DNA of 64,000 nucleotides, from assembly GCA_015832175.1 (NCBI GenBank), contig WJXW01000003.1:1488001-1552000 (forward strand), read 5' to 3'. The DNA comes from Paraphaeosphaeria minitans (lineage: Eukaryota; Ascomycota; Dothideomycetes; Pleosporales; Didymosphaeriaceae). The notes under the pieces were generated by a model that was given only the letters and a program-made list of their open reading frames with translations, did no database searches and had not been told where the DNA came from. Below are positions 13,250 through 23,880 of the stretch, in pieces. Both the position numbers and the translations under genes were made by a program. The number at the start of each line of letters is the position of its first letter. Within the stretch, counting starts at the first letter, position 1.

Positions 13250-14926
13250 GTAAGTAGAGAATTAATCTATTAACTACCTAGAATTATTAATTTAGAGCTA
13301 GGAAACAAGAAAAGAAAAAAAAAAGAAAGAAAAGATTAGAAGAAGAATAGGAATTAGAGGAAGAGAAGATTAAAGAGCTTATCTATAAGTATATAGACCT
13401 TTTTCCTCCTCTACTTAATTATAGGGGTGCGAGAATCTCCTCTATAATTAGTAGTAGGAGATTCTCCCTATCCTTCTCCTTTCCTCCTCTCTATAGTAGG
13501 TAATTCCTTACTCTATTCACCTCCTCTACCTCTCCTTTAATTAGTAGGAAGAGAAGCACTTATTTAGCCTCTACCCTACTTTAGAGCTAATAGGCCGCTT
13601 ATCTAGCTATTTTAATTAGGGTATTAGCTGCGACCGCGCTGCCCCTTAATAGGTAGGGTAGGAGGGTAATTATCCTATCCTCTACTAAGGATTAGCTAGA
13701 AAGGAGGGAGTAGGATAGTAGCTACGTACTAAGCTTACTCCTCTTAACTACTAGTAGAAAAAGGACTTTATAAGGCCACTTTAACCCTCTTACGCAGCTT
13801 AGTAATTAGCCTCTCCTATAAAAAGTATTAGCTAAACCTAGAATAAATCTTAGAATAAAAGCTTATATTAGCACCCTTTAATAATTAATAGTAGATAAAA
13901 TCTATAGCTAGAGTCTAAATATGTGGCTAGCTATAGAAATAATTAGTAAAATTAGCTAAAGTAATAGGACAACCCTATATATAGTAGTGTAAGAGTAGGT
14001 AAAGTAGGTATAGTAGCACCTACTTAAGCTTAAAGCGTTATTATAGCAGTATCTATTACTTTTTTCTACTAGAGCTCTCTTTAAGTAGCCTAAGTAGCTT
14101 ACTTATCTAAGAGCACTAAGTAATTACTAGAGGCCTAGAGCTAGGGTAAGAGGAGCTAGTAGAGTAGAAGGATTTTAGTGAGAGGATTAGAAGCTTTATT
14201 TAGTAGCTTTTATAGCCTTTACTGCGCGTGCTTTAGCTAGGTTATTAGATATTTAAAAGAGTTAGTAAAGCTCTAAACAATAGAAAGAGCGTAAGGTAAT
14301 AATTAGAAGAAGATAACTTATTATAAAGTAGAGGGATTTAAAGGTTTAAACTAGTAGGCTTAAATTAGATAGGAGGTTAAAGCGTTAAAAGTAAAAAATT
14401 AAAGAGAGAAAATTAAGCGCTAGTAAAGGGCTTATATACTCTACTACCTATCTAATTATTAAGCGCCAAATGCGCTCCTTCCTTACTACTTATTTATCTT
14501 ACTACTACTTCTTTCTAATTAAAACGCGCCTACCTATTATACTTACTAGCTAGTAAGAGCGGGGAAATTATCTTATAGTTAATAGGAAGTAAGCAAAAAG
14601 AGCAGCGGAATAAAAGCGTTTACGCTCTAGGCCTTTATGCCACGCTTATAAGCTCCTAACCCACTAGAAGAAGAGATTCTAGACACGATTCACGATAGGA
14701 TTTATAATTTAAAAGATAAACAGTGATTATTTTACTATTATAATAAGTGGGGGGTGATAGAATCGCTATTCTTAAGATAAGGAAATTTAGAAGAACAATT
14801 CTTAATAGTTTTTTAATTATTAAACAGCCTTTAGATGGTTTTTTAAAGATTGTTAGAAAGGATTTAGACAATTATAGATTACTTCTTAGGATAGGTAATC
14901 CACTTTAAGCGATTACCTAGGGGGTG
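13250..14926 (+). other. extra 3' module of the Copia family, between pol and 3' LTR
   Basis: About 1.7 kb separates the end of RNase H from the 3' LTR, and the outer copy has the same segment (about 17,270-18,926). It opens with a purine-rich tract (13,305-13,340). Further on, plus-strand reading suggests a basic, Lys/Arg/Gln-rich helical remnant near 14,230-14,430, ignoring RIP stops. I cannot assign it. It could be a second ORF of the element or a captured host or transposon fragment. Confidence 0.5.
14893..14918 (+). other. stem-loop before the 3' LTR
   Basis: AGGTAATC (14,893-14,900) and GATTACCT (14,911-14,918) form a perfect 8-bp inverted repeat with a 10-nt loop, followed by AGGGGGTG (possible polypurine tract) next to the 3' LTR. 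The outer copy has the same structure at 18,893-18,918 with one RIP-type change. Confidence 0.6.
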
Positions 14927-15121
14927 TGTTAAAGTAAAACACTTACTTTTGTGATTCTTTCTAGATCCACTAATTTATATCATAGGATTCTTACTAAGAG
15001 GCTCGTTTCTTTTATATATAGTCTGCCCTTTTAGCATCCTTTCCTACAGTTAGCTATTTGTATTCTTTACAACTCTGCTCCTGAATATCCTGTGATAGTT
15101 CGAGCCCTTTTTACCACAACA
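14927..15121 (+). repeat. inner Copia 3' LTR
   Basis: A 195-bp LTR beginning TGTTAAAGTAAAAC and ending ACCACAACA, followed directly by TAGGT (15,122-15,126), which completes the target duplication of the inner element. Confidence 0.9.
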
Positions 15122-18100
15122 TAGGTAATCTTAGGGGTAATCTGTTAAGTAATTAAAAAATATCTGGCAGCTACTAGAATACTACTAGGAAAGCTAGCCT
15201 ACTAGAATCTAGGGACTTAATATCCTATTTATTAGTAGAAACTAATTAGGTTACTAATCGACCTAGCGTAGATAACTTAATTACGCTAGATAAAGCAGAT
15301 AACCTACTAGCGCGCTAAAGGCGAAGGCAGATCTATCTAGAGGTAAGTAGAATAAGTAGGCGAAATTATAGTAAAGCACTAGAAATTAACTAACTAATAA
15401 ATTACTATTTGCTATTGCAAAGATTAAGGAAGCAAAATAATTAAAATAATTAGCTAGGGGGTAGGTAGAAGCTAGGTGCTTATATACTAATTGCTAATTA
15501 TTTTTAAAGTAATCTTAACGTAATATTAAAGCACACGTTTATACTAGAAGTAGTAGAGGCCTAGTCTAAGTAAAAAGAATATATTACACTAAATGCAATA
15601 GTATTCGCTTCTATACTTAAAAAGGCGTCTAGAGCGTCTTATGCAGCTTAGACTCACAGAGATAAGCTTACACTAGAGCCAACCTTATAGAAACACCTTT
15701 ATAATTATCTATATAGAAAGCTATTCCTCTTTACTACTTATAAGGAGATCTTAACTTTGCAAGATAAAGGTACCTAAATAGAGATTAAATAATTAAAGGT
15801 ATTAGAGTAACTACTCCCTTTAAAGTAGGTCTTTACCTACAAGTTTAATTAAAATAGATACTTTAAAAAGTGTAAAGCTTAAATTGTTATAAGAGAAGAT
15901 CTTTAGAAAAAGAATACTCTTTACTCTACCTATACTACTACCCTAGCAGTAAGATCTTTCTAATTAGCTATAGCTTTAGCAGCAGAATTTAATCTAGAAA
16001 TCTTATAATTTAATATAGTAGGAGCGTTTCTAAATACTCTTATTACAGCCACTAATCTAGTAACTTATAAATTACCTAATAGTTTTAAAAAGCTAGGAAA
16101 GTGTATAAGATTAAATTAAGCTTTATATAGCTTAAGAGATTTACTACTTCTTTAGTATAAAGAATTTACAGAATTACTTTAATCTTATAGACTCTTAGCT
16201 TCGCTAGAAGAACTATGCCTTATCTTTAATAGTAATTAAAGTATTATTATTTTATTTTATATTAATAACATTCTTCTTCTCTATTACAAGAGTAAAGAGA
16301 AAGAAGCCCTAGATTTTTAGAAAAAGATCGCGAACAAATATAAGATTAAATTAAAAGGACTAGTAGAGTGGTTCCTAGGTATTTAAGTAATTAGGGACAG
16401 AGAAGGAAGATTAATTTCTCTAGTTTATAATACCTATATTAATAAGATTATAAAAAAGTTTAACCTTTTAAACTCTAGGAGCTTCCCTCCTACACCTCTA
16501 TTAGTAGAAGATCTTGTTCTAAGTATAAGAGAAGCCACTCTTTAACAAATAAAACTCTTTTAAGAAGAGGTAGGATTAGCTCTCTACACAGTAATTATAC
16601 TACGCCTAGATATAGCCTTTATAGTGTTAAAGCTATCACACTTTCTAATAAATCTAAGTAAAGAACACTTTACTGCTATTAACTATATAATCCTTTACCT
16701 CTATTAAACTAGATAGTAGGCTATAGTTTTTAGTAGCTATAATAGACCTAATCTGCTAATATGTAGAGATGCCTCTTTCGCTAATAATCTAATATTACAG
16801 CGATCTTCTTATAGATATATTATTCTATTATTTAGAGGAGCTATCCTATAGAAAGCAGCTTAATAGAACATGATTACTACTTTAATAATAGAAGCAGAGC
16901 TTCTAGCGCTTAAACATATAAGTAAAGAAGCTATAATAATTAAGAGATTCTTTACTAAGCTTACTCTAGATCTAGAACCTTTATAAAAGGTCTATTATAA
17001 TAATCTTTAAACTATTTGTTTAGTAATTAGAAAGAACAAAAGAATCACTACTTAACTGCGCTATATAGATATTTAGAATATATAGTTGCAGCAAGAGTAT
17101 ACAAAAGGATTATTTTAAGTAGAATATTTTCTAACTAGCAAAATACTAGTAGATAGCCTTACAAAGGCTCTTACTTATTAGCAGTTTAATAGATTTAAAA
17201 GGCTATTAAATTTATAAAATATAAGCATAATAATTACAGAATAAGAGTAAGTAAGTAGAGAATTAATCTATTAACTACCTAGAATTATTAATTTAGAGCT
17301 AGGAAATAAGAAAAGAAAAAGAAAAAAAAGAAAAAATTAGAGAGAAAATAGAAATTAGAGGAAGAGGAGATTAAAGAGCTTATTTATAAGCTTATAGACC
17401 CTCTTCCTTCTCTACTTAATTGTAGGGGTGCGAGAATCTCCTCTATAATTAGTAGTAGGAGATTCTCTCTATCCTTCTTCTCTCCTCCTCTTAGCAATAG
17501 GTAATTCCTTACCCTAGCCTCCCCTCTTTTAATTAGCAGGAGGAGAAGCACTTACCTAGCCTCTACCCTACTTTAGAGCTAATAGGCTACTTATTTAGCT
17601 ATTTTAATTAGTATATTAGCTGCGACCGCGCTGCTCCTTAATAGGTAGGGTAAGAGGGTAATTACTCTATCCTCTACTAAGGATTAGCTATAAAGGAGAG
17701 AGTAGGATAGTAGTTACGTACTAAGCTTACTCCTCCTAACTACTAGTAGAAAGAGGAGCTTATAAGGCTACTTTAACCCTTTTATATAGCTTAGTAATTA
17801 GCCTCTCTTATAAAAAGTATTAGCTAAATCTAGAAAGAATCTTAAAATAAAAGCTTATATTAGCACCCTCTAATAGTTAATAGTAGATAAAATCTATAGC
17901 TAGAGTCTAAATATATAGCTATTTATAGAAATAATTAGTAAAATTAGCTAAAGTAATAAAATAATCCTATATATAGCAGTGTAAAAGTAGGTAAAGTAGG
18001 TATAGTAGCGCCTACTTAAGCTTAAAGCGTTATTATAGTAGTGTCTATTACTTTTTTTTACTAGAGCTCCCTTTAAGCAGCCTAAGCAGCTTACTTATTT

Positions 18101-18926
18101 AAAAGCTCTAAGTAATTACTAAGGGCCTAAAGCTAGGGTAGAAAGAGCTAGTAGAGTAGAAAGAGTAAAAGGATCTTAGTAGAAGGATTAGAAGCTTTAT
18201 TTAGCAGCTTTTACAGCCTTTACTGCGTGTACTTTAGCTAGATTATTAGATATCTAAAAGAGTTAGTAAAGCTCTAAACAACAGAAAAAGCGTAAAGTAA
18301 TAATTAGAAGAAGAGAACCTACTATAAAATAGTAGAATTTAAAGGCTTAAACTAGTAGACTTAAATTAAATAGAAAGTTAAAGTGTTAAAAGTAAAGAAT
18401 TAAAGAAAAAAGATTAAGCGCTAGTAAAGGGCTTATATACTCTACTACCTATCTAATTATTAAGCGCTAAATACGCTCCTTCTTTACTACTTATTTCTTT
18501 TACTACTACTTCTTCCTAATTAAAACGCGCCTACCTATTATACTTACTAGCTAGTAAGAGCAGGGAAATTATCTTATAGTTAATAGGAAGTAAGCGAAAA
18601 GAGTAGTAGAATAAAAGCGTTTACGCTTTAGGCCTTTATACTACGCTTATAAGCTCCTAACCCACTAGAAGAAGAGATTTTGGACATAATTCACAATAAG
18701 ATTTATAATTTAAAGATAAACAGCGATTATTTTAGTATTATAATAAATAGGGGGTGATAGAATCGCTGTTCTTAAAATAAGGAGATTTAGAAGAATAATT
18801 CTTAATAGTTTTTTAATCTTTAAACAGCCTTTAAATAGTTTTTTAAAGATCTTTAGGAAGGATTTAGACAATTAAAGATTACTTCTTAGAATAGGTAATC
18901 TGCTTTAAGCAATTACCTAGGGGGTG

Positions 18927-19120
18927 TGTTAAAGTAAACACTCACTTCTGTGATTCTTTCTAGATCCACTAATTTATATTACGGGATTCTTGCTAAGAGG
19001 CTTGTTTCTTTTATATATAGTCTACCCTTTTAGCATCCTTTCCTATAATTAGTAATTTGTATTCTTTACAACTCTGCTCCTAAATATCCTGTAATAGTTT
19101 GAGCCCTTTTTACTATAACA
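18927..19120 (+). repeat. outer Copia 3' LTR
   Basis: A 194-bp LTR beginning TGTTAAAGTAAACACTC and ending ACTATAACA, followed by TTCTT (19,121-19,125). Confidence 0.9.
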
Positions 19121-20280
19121 TTCTTTAAGGTTAGTAATTTACGCACTACTACGTAGGAGTTCCTTATATAGTTTCTATTTAAGTTCTTGTTTATATATAT
19201 TCTAAAGAGATTTATTATTCTAGTTAAGTTATACAGCGTATCTGTAAAACTTAGCTATATACTTAGCTACTAATTACTGCTAAGTTATAGTTTAAATCTT
19301 TACTTTTGTAATAGAGTCCTTATTAGTAATTCTAAAGAGTTATTTAAGGCATTTCTTAAAGTTATTATAATCCTTAATAATATTAACTGTATTAGTGTAC
19401 TTATTTACGTAATTGTTGTTATTATTATTGTGGTCTATTCCTAGGTACTTTTTAAGGTAGAGATAAATCTATAATTCTATATCTCCTTATATGTATATTA
19501 CTATAAAGATAACCTTTTTCTTATCTTTAAGAAATTTGTCTAAGTTAAAGAAGTAGAGGTCTAACTAGAGAATCTAGACGTTAGTTTAAAATTATTTACT
19601 AAAGTAGAGATTAGGTTTATACGCCTTACTACTATCTTTTATAAAAGTAATCTTAGTAGTACCTAAAGCTATAGAAGAGGTAGGAGTTTATAAAGTACTT
19701 CTATTAAGGGTGTTTAAAATGCTAAATCCTAGAGGGTAGCTAGCCCTAAAGGGTTAAAGTTAGTTCTTAGGCAGGAGTACTTACAAAGGTAGAAGGTCTT
19801 ATTATTGTGGTAAAAAGGGCTCAAACTATCACAGGATATTCAGGAGCAGAGTTGTAAGGAATACAAATCGCTAATTATAGGAAAGGATGCCAAAAGGGCA
19901 GACTATATACAAAAGAAACGAGCCTCTTGGCAAGAATCCCGTGATATGAATTAGTAGATCCAGAAAGAATCACGGAAGTGAGTGTTTACTTCAACACTTA
20001 TTAATATAATAGTATTATACGAAGTGTAATAAGTTAATAATATAGTCTGCTAGAATCTAAACTATAGATTAATAAACAGATTAAACACGAGTATAAAAAT
20101 TTATACTTACGTTTCTATATACTTTAAGTAATTAGTAGACTAATTACTATAATTAAACTAATAAAGCACTAATTAGTTACTTAGTGAATTAAGTGCTTAG
20201 TCTAATTAATTATCTTGTTGCTCTAATTACACTAATTAGGTTATATAATCTCTTGTGCTGTGCCACTCAAATAACAAACA
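19121..20280 (-). mobile_element. Gypsy element A, right part: gag start and 5' LTR
   Basis: This resumes the minus-strand Gypsy sequence interrupted at 4,565. The segment 19,121-19,719 matches, in reverse complement, the gag 5' region of the second Gypsy at about 54,320-54,920. The 5' LTR starts (minus-strand end) at about 19,720 (tgctaaatcc) and runs to about 20,276-20,280. Without the solo-LTR insertion it is about 360 bp, shorter than and partly different from the 420-430-bp LTRs of Gypsy element B, so this is a related subfamily. The outer edge is uncertain by a few bases. Confidence 0.75.
19803..19996 (-). repeat. solo Copia LTR inside the Gypsy LTR, little RIP
   Basis: A 194-bp reverse-oriented copy of the Copia LTR, with 5-bp TSD CTTAT on both sides (19,798-19,802 and 19,997-20,001) and no internal sequence. 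Unlike its neighbours it keeps many CpA dinucleotides (for example tcacagg, gccaaaagggcaga, atcacggaagtg) and is the best-preserved LTR of the family here. It probably arose by LTR-LTR recombination of a younger insertion. RIP normally needs longer duplicated tracts, which could explain its escape. Confidence 0.92.
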
Positions 20281-20329
20281 TAAATACATATAAAGATTTC
20301 GGGAGGCCTATTAGTGAATTTACTTAAAG

Positions 20330-23300
20330 TAAACGCTATCTTAGTCTGGCTTTTCTATCCCTATACCTTACTAGTATAGAAGACTTTAACGAATCTCGCC
20401 TATAAACTATAGACCTTATTACCTATATACAGTTTATTATTTACTATAAAGATAGAAGATTTGTAAGATACTCTTAATTTTAATTTACTATTTTTAACAC
20501 TATTATACGCTAGTCCTCTATTACCTATACTAGTTTTATAGTAAAGTATAGTGTAAATAGTAACCCTATATTAGCTAAGGATATCTATGCTGTATTCTTT
20601 ATACGTAATAGAGGACAGTTCCTTATTAGCTCTATTGTTCGCATAGGAGCTTAAATATAAGAAACTAGGCCATATTAGGACCTAGAAGGAAAGAAGCTTA
20701 ATACTATAGTACGTAGTAAGCCTACTATCTATTGCCTAATACTATACTAATACCTCCTAGATTTAGTAACTAAAAAGCCCTACTCTCTTTATAACTTTCT
20801 CTACTACTAATAACTTTTAGTATAACCTACTTTAATTTATACTATAATTTAACAAGTGGCGCCTTGCTTCTCCTATTATATAATAATAATTAGCCTATAA
20901 CTTTATAAAAGACTATCTATATACTATTGCTTTCTACTTTTACTACCGCTTTTAGTTATTTAAAAAACACGTCCTTATACCCCTACTTAATATACAAGAC
21001 TTATAGGATTAATATAAGTAGTAGGGTTGTAGGAGCACACATAACCATAGCCTATATTATATTAGTAACGCGCCTAATCTAGATTAAGAACTAGGTCCTA
21101 CTGCTATAGAAACTAATATATAACAACTTGCCTAATACTAGTCTAATACTATATCTGTAATCCATCCTAAACTATTATAGTTAAATAGCGTAACTATATC
21201 CTATAATAACGCTACGCCACTGTCCCTACCTTACTACTATATAGCATTTAACTACTATAAGTTATTGTCTATTCTTACTTAGTGTTTTATTTACTAATGC
21301 GTTGCTAGATACTATATAATAAGAAATAAAAATACTAGCGTAGAGACCTATAGATTCCGCGCTTCTTAGCCTACACGTCTAGAGCCTATATTTATTATCC
21401 CTCTAGAGAAATAACACAAACGGTTTAAACCTATTTATAATTATATACAGCTAAACACTTACTATCCAGCGTTAGTATTAGGCTGGTGGGCTAATACTAA
21501 TATCTAGGTCTACACTAGTATAGCTGGTGTAGCCTAGTATATTAGTGTATATACTATAAAGGCCAAAAGGTATACGCAGTCTTATAATACACTAGCTGTT
21601 TTAATCCTACTATATTTTAATACTTAGAGTCTGCTAGCATTATTTGCGTTAAAGCTTATAAATAAGACTATTAGGGAATAAGACTACTCTATATAAGAGG
21701 TTATGTATATGCTTTTTAGTCTTTTACTTACCTAGTCTACTTAGGTTATACTCTCTATTAATTACTAATCTAAAGAGGCTTAATCTACTACTTTTTACTT
21801 TCGCTAACACTAGCAGTATAATAAGGATCTAGATCCTAACGCTACTTCTTTTTAATCTAGAACTCCTATACTATTAAAGTATAAGTTACGCTCTACTTTA
21901 CTAGAGTCTATATGCTATCTTAACTTTCTACTACACTATAACTATAGACGTAATATTCTAGCGTTAAGGCTAAGAGCAAAACTTTATATTCTTTCCTACT
22001 TTTTTTACTACTTGCCTGTTATAGATTTAGTTTACTTTTACTAAGTAAAGCTTATGCTTTATTACCTATTCTAGCAAATAGATAATATTAGAAATGTTAG
22101 GGATTAGTCTTTTAAGACTAATACTCTAGCCTATTACTACTATTAAGCCTATTATAACTATTAATTAGTTAATTGCTACGGCGAGGATAATTCTAAAATT
22201 AAAGAGGAAGACCCTAACCTAGAGCCTATACCTATTATAGACCTATTTAAGGTGGACGAGCTTACTGTATAAGGTCCTGTTATTAATAGTAATAAAGTTA
22301 ACCCTAATAATCTTAGAGGTAGACCTATTAATCGCGTAAAAGATTAGGACGCTCCTAAGTATAATAATTAGTAGAAACTTAATAGTAGGACCTATTGGAA
22401 GAATCTTATCTATAAGCACCTAGTTACTACACCTAAAAGGACTAATACTAACCGTAATATCCTTACTAGCTAATAAAGGGTTATGTTTAATATAGTAGTT
22501 AATTATTTTAAAGCTATTCTAAAAGAACGTAGCCTTTTATAGCTACTTCTAAACCTTAATAGAAACGCTAGAACGAGAAAGACATTTATTATTAGGATAA
22601 TATTATCTTAACTTAAATAAATTGCTAATAAAAGAAGTGTACTTTTGCCTATTATACGTTGCGCTCCTACTAGAGTTCTAGTGTTATTATTAATAGGTGC
22701 ACTATTAATAACTTATTTTAAATTCTAATTATCTAAAGAGGAGATACAATAGCACCTTAACTACCTACTATCTTTTAGTAGCTATAAGCGTTATTCTTAT
22801 CTATCTATTACATTATAATAAATAAGAAATTAATAGTTAGCCTAAACATGCTAGGCATAATAGGTACCTAGCTAGGAGAAATTTAACCTTAACACGCTTA
22901 TATTCCCTTTGCTAGTATAAATATTATTATTTTGGAAGACTTCTATTAGTTACCCCTAGTTTTACAGTAGCCTCTATATACTACCTTAAGTGGTAATACT
23001 GTAAGCGCCTATACTAGGTGGCTTTACTAGTAGATATCTAAGACTATTATTCTTAACACAGTGCAGTAATAGTAAGGAGATAATAAGGCTACCTTCTAGG
23101 ATACTTTTTTATAACTCTGCATTAATTAAAGTACACAGAAAGATTAGCTACTATTTTAATTACGTTATAGGGCTATGTTTCCTACTTTAGAAATAGAGAT
23201 TGTTTAGGATACTTTATGCCTATGCGCACGCTACTATGAGGTTAATTTAAGTAATTATAATAGACTATAGGACTAATACTAAGTAGTATTAGTCTGTTAT

Positions 23301-23880
23301 ATAAAGCATAATAATCTATTCTATACTAACATTAACGTTTCTAATACTAGTAATCTTAATAATTGTCTACTTCTATTTACGAATACTAGAGTTATGCTCT
23401 TATATAATATTTAGACTAAACGTAGTCTAGTAAATAGGGCTATTAAAAAGACTGTTAATTTTATTTACTAGTCTAGTACTACTAATTACATTTCTACGCC
23501 TTCCCTTACTATCCTTGCAACTTTTAAGTAATACACTAGACTAGGACTTTTTACTACTAAGGATAGAGAAACTATTATTCCTATTTTTCCTCTATCTTAA
23601 GAGTTTACCTACAATTGCGACACTATAACCTAGGTCTAGTTTCCTTTATATTTAGCTTAGGCAATTATAGTTTATAAGTTATAGGGTCTTAGTCTTACCT
23701 CTACTAGGATTCTTATTTTAGGCGAAAAGGACTTTATTAGCAGCCTTCTATATATAGCTATATCGCGCGTTTATAGTATTTAGGGGTTTATTTTTAAAAC
23801 TCCTTTTTTGTTCTAGCGTTTAAAAAGTACTAAGGGTAAGAATAGGAAAGTATAGTAAAATAACTAAAAAAGGTAGTAAC
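20330..23880 (+). mobile_element. Helitron Rep/PIF1-helicase remnant
   Basis: No frame is open, but reading through RIP stops gives Helitron features in order. Around 21,490-21,600 there is a segment like the Helitron N-terminal domain (W-A-N-T-N-I followed by YISVYTIKAKRY). Near 21,690-21,720 there is a remnant of the RDxSAQEV..LL motif. At 22,557-22,590 lies a Walker A remnant, LNRNARTRKTF, where each Arg is a G-to-A change from Gly. At 22,665-22,715 lies the APTRV..IGAL segment of PIF1 helicases, and at 23,670-23,830 the C-terminal helicase motifs ending in A-I-S-R-V. Terminal TC/CTRR ends and the 3' hairpin were not located, so element borders are unknown. Confidence 0.75.

Larger units (their letters stand above)
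7846..15121 (+). mobile_element. inner Ty1/Copia element, complete but RIP-degraded
   Basis: A complete 7,276-bp element with LTRs 7,846-8,040 and 14,927-15,121 and TSD TAGGT. Internal order is gag, protease/integrase, RT, RNase H (Ty1/Copia order). The RT active-site remnant reads F-Y-I-N-N-I-L near 12,255-12,275 where the family has YVDD. The RNase H end, with a remnant of the EMLADxLTKAL-type motif, lies near 13,140-13,180. Pol therefore ends near 13,250, leaving about 1.7 kb before the 3' LTR, which is listed separately. Both copies here belong to one family and align almost throughout. No frame is intact. Confidence 0.93.
4566..19120 (+). mobile_element. outer Ty1/Copia element, split by an inner copy
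   Basis: A Copia element of about 7.27 kb once the insertion is removed, bounded by LTRs 4,566-4,759 and 18,927-19,120 with 5-bp TSD TTCTT. Its internal sequence runs 4,760-7,845 and resumes at 15,122 exactly where the inner copy was inserted (TSD TAGGT at 7,841-7,845 and 15,122-15,126). The left part holds gag and integrase remnants. The right part holds RT (a YVDD-type motif mutated to YINN near 16,258-16,270) and a Copia-type RNase H. All frames are broken by TAG/TAA from CpA-to-TpA changes, so it should be inactive. It lies inside Gypsy element A. Confidence 0.92.

Noticed and set aside
14656..14871. 71-codon minus-strand frame in the inner Copia element
   Set aside because: It lies in the 3' non-pol module. 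The equivalent region of the outer copy does not keep it open, so chance is the simplest explanation.
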